Assembly: GCA_936440205.1 (NCBI GenBank)
Contig: OW387136.1
Location: 55,355,718-55,419,717, forward strand
From: Lepidonotus clava
Lineage: Eukaryota; Annelida; Polychaeta; Phyllodocida; Polynoidae
Direction of reading: 5' to 3'
DNA: 64,000 nt
Every line of letters starts with the position of its first letter. Positions within the stretch are counted from its first letter, which is position 1. The notes below the pieces were generated by a model. That model saw only the letters and a list, made by a program, of their open reading frames with translations, did no database searches and was not told the DNA's origin. The translations under genes were made by a program, and so were the position numbers. This document shows positions 1 through 12,800 of this stretch, piece by piece.

Positions 1-316
1 TGTGATAATTTCCTATAGATTCTATGGTGACATAAAACTTAGTGATCAAACCCTCTCAGAGAATATCAAAAAGCAAAAGCAAAATTTTGAATGCTTATTT
101 TCCATTTTGCCAATTTTGGTGCCGTCAGCAAAGGCTAAAGCAAAGAGACTTCAAATTCTGTGTAAAAAGCTAAGAAACTGACCCTCTCTAGGGCCTAGAA
201 AGTCTACATGCCTTATTGAACATGCCCTGAAAGGAATAACGTACCTTGTACCACTAATCAGCATGTTTGAGAGGTAAGGAGGTGCACCTGTAAAATTAGC
301 CCTCTTCACGGTTCAG

Positions 317-386
317 AGGTCAGAGGTCATCTCCCGCCCGCTGACCTTGACCCCTGACCCGGAAGTGACCCCGTCACCTTGACGAC
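317..386 (+). promoter_or_regulatory. Candidate main promoter of the FAM228-family gene
   Basis: A short GC-rich stretch about 350 bases upstream of the first Met codon holds recognisable binding-site words: a direct repeat of AGGTCA with one-base spacing (317-329, nuclear-receptor DR1 type), an ETS-type word CCGGAAGTGA (359-368), and GTCACC-TT-GACGAC (373-386), which fits the RFX X-box consensus RYYNYY-N(1-3)-RRNRAC. No TATA box is evident. Motif matches are seen directly; promoter function is inferred from position just before a likely 5'UTR exon. Confidence 0.4.
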
Positions 387-387
387 G

Positions 388-442
388 GCGACGCTTCGCG
401 GAGCGAGTTGGGCACGAACAGACGACATCCAAACAGAGAGAG
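388..442 (+). other. FAM228: Likely 5' untranslated exon
   Basis: GC-rich sequence downstream of the motif cluster ends at a possible donor (GAG|GTTTGT, cut after 442). The matching acceptor would be TTTTCTAG at 671-676, so that 677-731 is the rest of the 5'UTR before the Met codon at 732. The transcription start is not determined. Confidence 0.3.
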
Positions 443-731
443 GTTTGTTTTTCATCATTTCACCCTAATTACGTCAAATAAAAACACCAAACCTTTGCCA
501 TTTTTCGTCTCTCATGTCCTGCATGTTCATTAAACGCCCTCTTGGCTGTAGAATATGTCTAAACACGTTTATTGAACGGGAAACCCAGTTGACATGACCC
601 CGACCGGCGTTGTTTACCTTTTTGGCCGTCACATGTTCCGCTCGGCTAAACTCTCTCTCCTGCTTCTGTTTTCTAGATTTCTGTCCGTAGGAATGAGGTC
701 AAACTAAGGAAACTCGTTCTGCTAGATAAAC

Positions 732-848
732 ATGACCTCCCTAACGTGCACACGAGGGTCCAGACTGCCCATGGGTACTGTCGACATCCACAATTCTGAT
801 TTAGTGGAGGATCTTTTCATCGACTGCGATGACCAAATCCAGACAACG
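732..848 (+). CDS. FAM228: FAM228 exon, N-terminal, with start codon
   Basis: Thirty-nine codons starting at Met 732, with a second in-frame Met at 771 (LPMGTVDIHNSDLVEDLF). The donor ACG|GTGAGT at 849 is nearly consensus and the exon ends in phase 0. The acceptor TTCTGTTTTCTAG at 676 would place 677-731 as 5'UTR. The acidic stretch DLVEDLFIDCDDQ is coding-like. Which Met is used is unclear; 771 is preceded by TGCCC, a fair context. Linking to the later exons relies on shared phase and strand, not on homology. Confidence 0.55.
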
Positions 849-3800
849 GTGAGTGGCCTCCTGCCGTGAGATCAGTGACAGCTGGGCAGGGACTGGCCTC
901 AGTAAAACTAAGTTTCACCTTATTTGCAAAGATGCTTCAAATACACGTTGTGAAAATAACTACTAATGACAATCTAATGTCATGATGATCAATAACCTAA
1001 CTTGTTATCTCAGGGATGAAAGTTGTCAGATTTTTCTCTGATTTCAGTCAAATTCAGATTCTTTTTCAGAACATCATCTCAAATAATAATTTTCAAAATA
1101 GATTTTTTTACTTCACGTTTTTATAGCATTTCAAGATAATTTAAGATTTTCTTTATGACTTACATCCCTGAAGTATTTGATGAGTAAGAGTAGGGGGTTC
1201 AACATCTAGGAATTACATCTTTGTAGATGGCCCTCCCGAGGGGGGAGGGCCATCTACAAAGTCAGCCTGACTCAGCATGATTTCAATCGGAGCCAAAATA
1301 TGACATAATTGTATTATAGACTTAGAACAGTACTTGGGGAAATCCTATATGAATGGGAATGTTTTCACGGGATTTTCATTTAACAGTGAAAAATAATTGA
1401 TTAATAGTTAATTACAGTTATAAACAGTGCAAGGACCAAGGTACCAAGTTATCAAAGTGGTTTGAAAGATTAAGTTTGAAAGGGGATGAAAATATTTGCA
1501 TCCGTAGGTAGATCATGGTAACTTGATATAACCTCTAGGCTCCTTGTTTAAAGGGACGTTCTTGTCCCTGAATTTTTAGAGATACATCTGCCGACATAAG
1601 CCTATACGTGATGGCTGGCGATATGTTTTGTTGTGTAGAACGTAAACCTGCGATGTCATTGGTCACGTCATGAAATTGGCACACCCGTGTGGGAGTTACA
1701 GCGTAACGTTATCAAACAACAAGGCCTTACAGATGAGAAAGTCCCTATAATTAAGATAACGCCTTTTTGGTGATCTTTGGTATTACAGGAAGTCACTATA
1801 TATATAGACTAGCATATTAGAAACAATCTTCTAGATAAAACATTTTACATTCAATAACAATGTAGTTATCTAGGTAATCTTATGTTTTTCTAGTTGTGTA
1901 TACATAGAGAATCTCTTCCTCTTTGGAAATGTACGCCTTGCTGAAATCACTTCCAGGTCACTACAGATACTCTAACCTTTCCTCCCACTTAATAATTCAG
2001 TCCTTGACTCTGCCGCCAGACATACACTGCTAAAGTTAAAGTTAATCATTGATAGCTCATTCCTTGGCTAGGGACGAATTCCTCACCTGCCAAGTTAGAA
2101 CTCTTTAACGTAGAAGTAGAACCCTAACCTGTTGTGAAATTAGATTAAGTCCAAACCAATGTAATTTATGTCGTTGTCATGCATGTACGTTAACTTTATA
2201 TTGATAGGCAAAAAGTATTGCTAGAAAGTAACAACTTTAGTAGTTTTCATTGTGTATTTTCGTTTCAAAATTACTGATAGCTCATTTTAAGATTTGGACT
2301 TTCAAATTGCAGCCAAAAGGTGTCTGGGCCAATTAAGTACCTGATAAAACTTTCTTACCTAGCAGTCACTAAATCATTTTGACACCTACTGATGATAAGA
2401 CAAGCGGCGGAGCACCTTACCTTAGTTTCCTTGGAACTTGGTGGGTTTATTTTTTGTCTTTTAAACTTTCCCAGAGCAGTTCCTCAGTGGTATATATCCA
2501 GCCTGCTCTGTAGTAGTCCCACGCAGAGAGGAGAGTAGTTACCAGAGTCAGAGAGGTCCAGGACTGACCCTTACTTCCACCGGCCCCCTGTAGGCCCCAG
2601 GTTAAGGGAGCGGGGGTTACAGAGGGGCAGTAGGAGTAAGCTTATCAGGCCTATTTACTCCCAGTAGCCGCAGATCGCCTTGACTGGGCCGGGGCAGCTT
2701 AGGCCGGGCCCAGGAACAACCCGATTACACGGTGTGTTTGACAGGTACAGGCCTTTTGTAAGGGGCTGGGGGTGGCGGCGTGGGCCGGGGCACGTAACCG
2801 AACAGAACTGGGTACATATACACACTGGGTACACACTGTTTGGTTACATTTACTGTGTCCGCCCATTCAAAACAGTCAAAGGTAGGGTTTCTAGCACAAG
2901 GTTTGTTAAGAGTTGTCTTAAGTCAAAATTACTGCATGTAAAATAGTACACAATCTTTTTTTGCAGGGTTAGATTCTCTTTCCAGGTGGTATAATACAGG
3001 ATGAAAATGAAAAACTGTTTGTTTTTATCCTGTTTGTGTATTGCCGAAATTCTTTTAGGGCTTACCAATATCCAGTTAGCAGTAAAGTTTCTTAATAGGA
3101 CGTGGCTCCATATTGAACATATTTAAGAAGCTAAGATATTGACAACAATTTATAACCATGGTTGCCACATTGTGGATAATCTTTCTAAAAGTACGTTTTC
3201 AAGACGCATTTACAGATGTTGCTTATTCAGTGAAACCTACCTTAACATTGATTGTGTTAAATTTGTCGTTAACACTTTTCGGAGGCTTATGGTATTTACA
3301 ATTATATCTGGGAAAATAGTCTCGAGCTGTCTGATTCGAATCGTCGCTGCCGAATTTCTGATTTGGATTTCATTGATCAAAAAGGTTATGTAACTGTACA
3401 TACGCCCCCTTTTATTTTCAAATAAGAATACATTGGCTACGGGGTAGGGAGATCTCAGTTCCTTAAGATTAATTCACTCCTAGTTGCCTCTAGAAAAGAA
3501 GACGTAGAAAAAGTGGAAAACACTTTTCCTACTTTTTAATCAGTGGAGAGTGGCATCGCTGGTTATGGGGTAGGAAGTCAGCATCATAGCTTATGAACTG
3601 TTAGAGAGACCAATGGTTAGCTATAGTACAGGGTTGTCTAACTTCGAGTTGCCTACTTATGTATAAGGCCAAAAAAATGGGTTAGGAGATGAGAATTTTT
3701 CTTATATTTTCTGAACAACACTTTTTCAAACGAGGTGTCATGTTTCTCAACCAAAAGTATGGGGATTTAATTAGGGTAACAGAAACGTTATTCTATTTTT

Positions 3801-6800
3801 TCCATATTTGATTGAATTTTCAACTTATTAGAACTTGATAAACAAAATGACGTTTATGTAAAAACTATCCATATATTCTTGTGTCTGAAAACATGAATAC
3901 TTTTAAGTCCTTTTTCTTTGATGTTTGTTTTTTCAAGCTATAGAGTAAATTTGTTTTGGATGGGATATCTTTGTCAATTTAGGTTTCCTTCAGAAATTAA
4001 TAATGATATATACAATTCATAACCACATGCTTGTGATCACCACATGATGATCTCCAAAAAGTGGTCAAGTGACCACGTCGCCACGTCTGCAGAAGGTCTG
4101 CAACCATATTCCTATAGACTTTGTGCAGATGTGGTCACGTGATAATTTTTTTTGGGTGATCATGACCACGTAGCTACGGAAAAAGATTATAAATTTCTCA
4201 TTTTTTGAGGATGATGTTTTTTGATTATGATAAACTGAGTTTGTTTTTAAATCTTTTGAGTATGATATTGATAATAAATTGATCACCAATATTGCGGCCA
4301 TCACATATCGGACAATATTACGTCACCTGAACAAGGTCTTTTTGTATGATAAGAATTGACAGACGCGCAATCCCCCAAAACATGTCTCGGTTAATCCAAG
4401 AACAGTAGTTACATTCAGTATAAACCACTGTGCCAGAGCCGGGATCATGTCGCCGTACTGCTTTGTAGGAGGTTAGTGGGAATTAGGCTTAACTTAAGTA
4501 TTGCATTTCAGTGGCAGGATGTGTAAACGTGTCTATAAGACTCACTTCTGTAAGATAAACTGTTAGTATCTATACGTGATATATTTCTATTTGAATACAG
4601 CGGTACCCCTCTGATGCGACCAGGTTTGGGGCAAAAAACATGGGTCAGGTATTCAAGAGGATTTGTGCATGGTAATATAGAAAAGTGATAAAACTGAGCA
4701 CTTTCTATGTAAATTAGGGGAAATAGATGAAAACAAATTGGCAGTTATGTGCTTTGATGAATAATGATATATTTTCCCATTAAATCAACAAATAGGGGTG
4801 TGCAATATATTTACAACATCCCTTCATTATGGGTAGGTTTTGAAATTTGATGTGTCCTTCAAAATGTGTCTGTTTTCAAAACCCCAACATACATGTCCGG
4901 GCATTGAGAAGGGAAGTCGCCCCCTTGGGGTAAAGTGACCACATGAAAGAGTGGCCACTGCCGAGGGATATATCAAATAAATCAAAAGGCGTTGTTCTTC
5001 AAAGTTTAAAGGTCGCTCTCGAGGACTAGCCGCTTGTTATGGGGAATACGGAGGAGATCACTGTATTGTGATTATTCACAACCTGTGGAGGTTTAGGTAG
5101 GATTAATATCGCTGCACTGTTATACATTCATTAGTGTCTATACACACATATCGGGAACTACTTAATTATATTCGTACTTCAAAGATTCCTGAAAGTATGT
5201 ACCTGAAATCCTGTGACTTCGCTTGATCATTAAGTTTAAAAATATACCAGATTATGTGATTTATGGTAATCCCCAATAAATCTCAATAGACAAAATCTCG
5301 ACAATAAAACACTAAGCATGCACTCACGCTTTGTGGTCGGTCAGGCGTTGCCTTCGGAGACTCCATTTTTTTAGCTGGTGACAGATAGAATTCCGTGTAC
5401 ACAGGGCTATGTCCCAGGTTGTATCTTGTACGTCCTCCCTGTGAAAAACCATCTAACGTTGGTGCACCTAAACAGGCCGACTCACCACCCTCAGACCGTG
5501 GAGGATCTCCCCCCGGGACGTACGAGTAGTACGTACCGCCCCCTCCGGGCCGTACGGGTGGTCCGTACCGACCGCCCGCCCTTTGTGCAGGTAATTAACA
5601 CAAGTACAGTACGGAGAGATTATCCCCGACCCCTGAGGCCGATAATCCAGGCCCCACACCGGTTATCCTAATCAGGCCGTAATAACTCAGGTCAGGAGGC
5701 GGTGAGCGGGGCCGGGAGGTATTATGGGGGTATTATTCTCCGTATAATAAACCAGAGTGGGTTAAGAGGGGCGTACGAGGGGACTGACGTAATGGCCTGT
5801 ATTGCCCTTAGAAATTATTAACTTCTTTAGGGTTGCATGAGAATGGACTGGAGTCGAGCTAACGTTTGTGTAGCTATCAAAACCACTTTGCAGAGCTATC
5901 CAAACTACATTTGTTTTACCACACTCTGAACCAACAACTCTTTAGATTGAGATCCCGTAACGCACGTATGTTGTTCCATCAGAAATCTGTTTTTATTTGG
6001 CTGAGGCATGTATGGTTCGGGCGTGTACATGTAAAACTCGGACTCTTTCTCTGGTCAGGGACTGGTTTAGAGAGGGGGAGGGAGGGCGCATGGAGTGCCC
6101 CCCCCCCCCCCGCCATTTTTGACACTTTGCTCTAAGGTTTTTCAAAATTATAGCATGAGAAAAAGTTGATTCGAGAACTGCTTTTCCATGTTACATTATT
6201 GAGAACTTAATCCCTAGCCAAGCTACTAAAATTCGCGCCGGTTTATCTTATGTGTCAGTTAGTCAACCTGGAAGACGTTCCCTATACAATGCCCCCCCCC
6301 CCCCTCAAATACACACAACTCTACGGTGCCATCTATTAATTTAAAAAGAATATTATTTTTTTCTTCAACAGTATCAAAACAAGGCCTTCCAGCATAAACT
6401 ATAATTGGCGGTCCCACCTAAAGCCTCCGCGGCCGTAGTCCTATTACCAGTGTATGTCGGGAGCCGGCAGGTCGGATGGCCTCTGTAGGTATTAATCGCT
6501 TTACCGGTGTTTTCAGTCCTACCACTACCACACCACTGCCCGGCTTAAGATGCCGGGAGGGGGGCTGAAGGGGCTGGACCAGGGGGGCCGGGCCTACCGC
6601 TGGTACTACCTGGCCCTTTACCTGGCCGTAAGCCGCACGGACCCAACTGACCACTGACCACTGGTCATCTCTGTAGAGTCTGTAGAGTATCCGACCACGG
6701 CCTCACATAGAAACGGACTACCCTCATACACGCATTGTGATACACGTCCACACGTGGACACGTGGAGGCTGCTGGTCCAGGGTTTACGTGAGGGTACAGG

Positions 6801-9800
6801 AGGAGAGGAGGTCGGGGAGGTCCGGGAGACACAGGTAGGAGGAGGGGTGTGTGTAGAGGGGGGTAACTGGACATGAGGTGCAAGCTTGGACTCTGTATGG
6901 GCTGATCTAACGCTGTGCTCATTGGTTGTTAGGAATATTATACACACTCACTTAGTCACTACAGGCAGTTTATATATATTGACATAGCAATTAGGTCCAG
7001 GAGACAGAGGTAGGAGGAGGGGAGTTGGGTGTGTGTACAGGGAGGTAGTTAGACATGAGGTGCCAGCTTGGACTCTGTATGAGCCGATCTAACATGCTTA
7101 TGGTCGTTAGGATTATCATACACACTCACTACAGGCAATATACATATTTACATAGCAATTCACCCTACCACGGATAGCCAATTTCTTGACTTTTATCTGC
7201 AGGTTAGCCCTGATCAGGGTGCATGCTGGGTAATATGTGAACAATTCACCAGGCTTTAGCATAGTAACTTTTATTAATCATGTCACTATTTCTTGTTCGA
7301 CACAAAGAAAACCTAGTTATCATTATCTTGTATATTTGTGTCCATATGGATTACATATTTTCCAAGTTGTTTAAAAATTCACTAATTAATTATAGGTAGA
7401 AATATCACAATTATTCATTAATTTTCTATAGCTTTTCCAGTTTTTTTTTTCGGAAAAAGTGGTCAAAATTAGCCTGCTGGTGCTTAAAAACTGTAAATTA
7501 GCTATCCTTGGTAGGGAGAAAGTCCAGGAGGCATATGTAGGAGGAGGAGGAGGGTAGTGTACAGGGGGGTAATAGGACATGAGGAGTTTTGGCCTAGAAC
7601 GGCCAGTTTAACGCTGTGCTCATTGGTTGATAGGAATATTATACACAGTGACTACGTGCACTGTTGCACTATACATATTAACATAGCAATTAGGTCCAGG
7701 AGACAAAGGTAGAATTTTCTATTTATTCCCCTACAGTATCAAAATTTGATGTTTAGAACAAGTTTCGCAACAGTTAAGGATACATTCAGATTTTCTCATG
7801 TTATTTCTGATATTTTCACTGTCATCTTCTTACATTCCTGCTACATGCAGAGATGCCATGCTAGGCCTTGTTCCAAATTTGTAACAGCTATCTCTTGATG
7901 GGCCTGGGTTCTTGGCATCTGTCAATCACCATTACTGCCAGACATTGATCACTTGCCTACTTATTGGCTGTCTGCAGGTAGGGGTCAGTGGCACCTAGGG
8001 GAAGGGGCCATATAACCTGATTGAAAAGTACCCCCTTCCTTCCCTACCTGTTTACCTATGGCCCATTGCAGTAGCAGTATACTTGTGGGGAGGGCCTTTG
8101 TACTCAGTTTGACAAGTACTTTGACAGGTACCCCCACCGGTTTCTTGTAGCCGGCAAGGATGGTGCCACAAGTCATTTATCAGTATAGATGATTACTTTT
8201 CACCACCAAGGCATTTTATTCAGTCCAATGGACTGAAAATTTGTATTCTCATGTTAAACTTTACTGAAAAATCTCTGTGTTTTCAGTTTGTGAGTCGTTC
8301 TGAGGCTGAGGAGCGACGGGCCCGGAGTCGGCGCCCTCACAGCACCCCTCACCCCAGTATGCGTCAGGCGGGGCCTCGACACCGCCCCGCGGGCCCCCAC
8401 GGGGGTCGGCCAGGGACCACCATGGACACAGACACCCTCATAGGACACACCCTTAAACTACAGGACTGGCTCAACGAGCGCCAGGTCAAGACTGTCCAGG
8501 TGAGGCAAGAAACCACAGATTATGTTTTTCATAGATAAACAGTGTCTGAAATTAAGGATTCATTTTGTGCACTCATCGGGTGCACAGGTTTTAGAATGAT
8601 GCACCCAGGGTCTGTGTACATAAGTATAACAACAAATTTGAAATGTGAAAAGGTATGCACTATCTGGGCACACTTTAGAATATATTGTGCGCCTGGCTGC
8701 AGACTCATGCACTCTGGGTGCAGTGTACATCCTCTGTAGGGCACCTCGTGTGGATTCCAATCTATCTTGATACCTGTACATTTCTCATGAACTATACAAC
8801 TTGTTTTCTACTAGGTCGGTCCTGACCAAAGGGTGAGTGTACATAATTTAGCGGTGTTCCGGCCTACCTTAGTTCACAGTTTGTGTACTGACATCACCCT
8901 AGTGTAGTTCTCTCAGTGTTGTGTCTGTTAGTTCAGTAGAATGTAGCAGTCCCATTGCATGATAACATGGGGCAGGAGTAGAACTTCAGAACTGTATAGT
9001 TACCTACAGCAATATTTTTTTTCAACTATTACTTTGTAGTCAGTTTAGATGTTGACATGTCTCGTAACTAGATCCAGTCAAGAATGACTCCGGAGAGCCT
9101 TCTTTGTTGTCAGTGTCTTGTAGAAGTAGTGAATATACGCTTTAATAATCTCTTCTGTTTGAATGAGTAGCTTTAGCTTTTAATTTGTTTTACTATGTAA
9201 ACCTGCATGAACATTGAATCAAGTCTGCATGTACTTGCATGTATCTTGGTGACATTGACCACTCAATTGCTTGGACAGCGCCATAGCTTCCAAGCCTTGG
9301 AGATTGACCATTCTATATCTGCTCTTAAATTCAGTGTCCAAACAAAACCAAGGATACAGAAAAGCTTATACAAGCTAACAGATTCTGATATTCAAAAAGA
9401 CAATTTTCTAAAGAAACAGCAAGAATATGGGGCAAGGGAGTAAATAGCATAGATTATATTGCAGCCACCAGGGGGCATGAGAGTATGGTGAGACAGGAAG
9501 TTAGGCTTAAGAGGATATCAGAATTAATGAAAAAGCCTGTACTAATTATAACTTTTACAACTGCACATAATGGATACATTTAATCGTTTGAATATCATAT
9601 TCTTGTTCTTTCTTTAGAAAACTGTCCTTGTACGTTGTAAGCTAATCAAAAAGGTCATCGTTGATTTAAATTGAATATTGCTGAATATCTGAGCTAATAC
9701 CCTTTGATATTCAACAATCCCTTGCTCTTCCAACACATGAATGTGTATTGTCTTCATGTGTATTGTGTACATGAATACCTCGTGTTTCAGCCTCTGCGTC

Positions 9801-12800
9801 AGCACAGCGCGCCTTTTGATACTATGCGCGTGAGAAATACGCGACAAGGTTTTGTCCTTATTCAGTGTATCAAAAGCATCAAACTCAAGGTACCTGTTTC
9901 AAACTGCCCTCATCTGACCCCTTAGCACTAGAGGCTTCACTAACATGCTCACAGTGATAGGCATGTACAGGGGTCATGCTAGGCTTGGCTTAAGAAAATC
10001 TACAGGTAATAGATACTTATAGTGATAACAGTATTAATTTAAATGTAGATGATCAAGCAATCAAAACGCATCGTACCAATCTAAAAGCAATGACTCATAT
10101 AAGCATAATCCACTAAACATGCTAAAGCATAATTCTTCAAGCTTCTCAAATAAAGCAGCGTGCAATATCCCATACTAGATCGGCAATTCTACTTGGTCTG
10201 TAGTTTCGTAAAGCCGCTGAGATCAATATAATCCCTGCATGATATTAGTAGATTTATACTCATAAAGTTTTATGGAAAAACAAAGCATCATTACCTTTTA
10301 AAGTTGGTTAATGCTTGCACATAAGAGAAAATTCTGATAAGTAGAAATGTCTGAAGCATTCAATATTTATCCATGTATAGAAGATAATTGATACAAAGGG
10401 GATGCTTCCTCTGTATACACATTACTTGTACAAAGTGATTCCCTTCAGGTATCAAAAATTGATAACATAAATGCCTTTTACTCGTGTATAAAACCGATCC
10501 TATCCTCAGCTAGTCATCTAGACGTCTTACCGATTTAGCTTAGTGCCTCTAACCCAATCCACTTGAAGTTCCTTACGTTAGGTTACACTCACGCTAATCG
10601 ACATGCAGAGTATTTATGGGGGATAACATTCCATTGGATATCCCCAGGGTCTCAAGTTATTCAGGCCTATCTTTAGGCTATAGGGTCATAGGCGGGTTTA
10701 GGCGATCCAGGGCCTAAAGTTGAACGGTCATTTATGTAGGCACCAGACCATATCATCCCTTAAGCCTATCCCATAGGCGGCATACATAACGTCCACTCGA
10801 GCATGGGTATATTGACGGTTTATTTATCTTTAAAGGAATACGAGTAACTATGAAGAAATACATTGTGTCATTGTAAAAACATGAGAATTTTCTCTAAAGC
10901 TTTGCTTATACCGGAAAAAGTAATTGTATGATAACCAAAGGTACCAGCTGGGCTCTGGGACCCTCGATGTGGGCTCCCGAACCTTTGTTTTGATTTTAAT
11001 AGATATGGCTTTGTTGCCTATCGTTGTCCCTAAAAATGCTGATGTCCCTCAGGGGCCGATACAGGATTTTCGAAAGGGGGGGGGGGGGGTCAGCATAAAG
11101 TAAAGGCTAAGTACAAAACTGCGTGAAATTGCAAATACACGTGTGACATCCCCCCCCCCCCCCTTCTTTTCTTTTCTTTTGTTTTTCTTTTCTTCTTTTT
11201 TTTGTAGTTTAGGGGTCCACCAAAATGGGGGGCGGGGTCAAGACCGCCAGGACCACCCCCCTCCCTCCGGATCCGCCCCTGTCCCTTGTCACATTTCAGA
11301 AATTGCTGGTCGGACTGTAAAATTTGAAAAGTGGCCAAAGAAATGCCCATGTCGCGCTGTCAGATCTCAGATTTTAGACCCCCTCCTCCTGTACCCCGGC
11401 CGACCCTGTGGGGTCAGGGTGGTCAGGGTCCTGTAATACGGGATAAAGACCTTACCTGGGGGAGCCCTATAAGGGGCCCTCCAGGGGCGCCCCTGTCGCC
11501 CCATATAGCCACTCCAGGGGTAGGGCCTACTCCAGGGCCGGGGTCAGAGACACCCATACCAGGGGTGAAGTCACCAGTCAACAGGCAACCCTCTGGATGA
11601 ACGGGTGTGGGATAGGTGACCACTTGGATAGCTCCTCTTTCCTCGACTAAAAGATACACTGGAATACATTTGTTTATCATCTACAAACATTCTTGCAATA
11701 GATTCGGTCACCGCCCATGTGGCGTGAAACTAGCTGGAAAGCTTTACCTTGTGCAGTCTGGTAAAAAAAAAAAAAAGAGTTGGCCAGACGTTAAACTAAC
11801 CCCACAAACAAACTATAGGATGTGCGTGTTTTGTGGAATATTAGGCAGTTTTCCTGGAGTTTTGGATACCTGTTGGACTATGATAACTTCTCTAACAAAG
11901 TTCTGATCTCGGGACATTTCTCAGACCGAGGTCTTGATATCACCAAACACCGGCAATGTCAGTCACACTGCGTGTCAAGGTCAAAATTAGACGGCCCCGA
12001 AAGATCACAGTTTGTACTGAAGTAAGTAGATCTGCTGTAAATATTCCAAACATGTTGTCTTGGGTCTGAGCATGTTATAACCTATGTATGTGATACCCAA
12101 GAGGTATACCTCGTGTGTGAGTCCCAACAAGGAGCCGGAAGTAGGTAGTATCACTCTGCGGCTCTTACTCATTAACAAGTTTACCCTAGCTAGGTGTCCA
12201 GCGTAGACCTCATGATACAGGGGCAGATCCAGAAATTGATGGGGGGGGGGGGGGGGGGGAGGAGCGACCCACTATTAAGACTCAAAAGTCTCAAAAGACA
12301 CTAAGTCTCAAAGTTGTGTCATTTTGATACTTAGTGTCATAACACCCGCCACAGTCGACACATCGTTGGGTAAGGGTTTCAACTTTCAGGGTTCCTCGTC
12401 TGACTGACACCATTATATACACAGGCTTTCAGATTATTTAAGCTTAAAGTTAAATGAATAGTCATAGATTGTTCATGTATATATATGGGTGAGTTTACAT
12501 CCCTGTCATAGGTTTTTTCTGCCCTTCGCAGGCGAGTAGTTCTTACTATTACACCTGTCTCTGGAGTTGCTTCTCACTCCTACTGATCTCGAATTTATCA
12601 GTGCAAAAATAATGAACTCTGAACATTGTTCTTCCTGGTGCAGGCATTCATCGTGCTACGGAGACCTTGGGTAGGTGGGCATGGACAATCATAATGTGGT
12701 TCAATTTATGCAATGGAAATAGATGCAACCAAGAACTGAATTCCAAGAATGTGCATGGCACCAGACACTGTGCAAAATTAGACCTTTAAGTCCTATAAGT

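Noticed and set aside
11090-11436. Pro- and Gly-rich ORFs on both strands around the G/C runs
   Set aside because: They come from homopolymer tracts of the MITE-like element.
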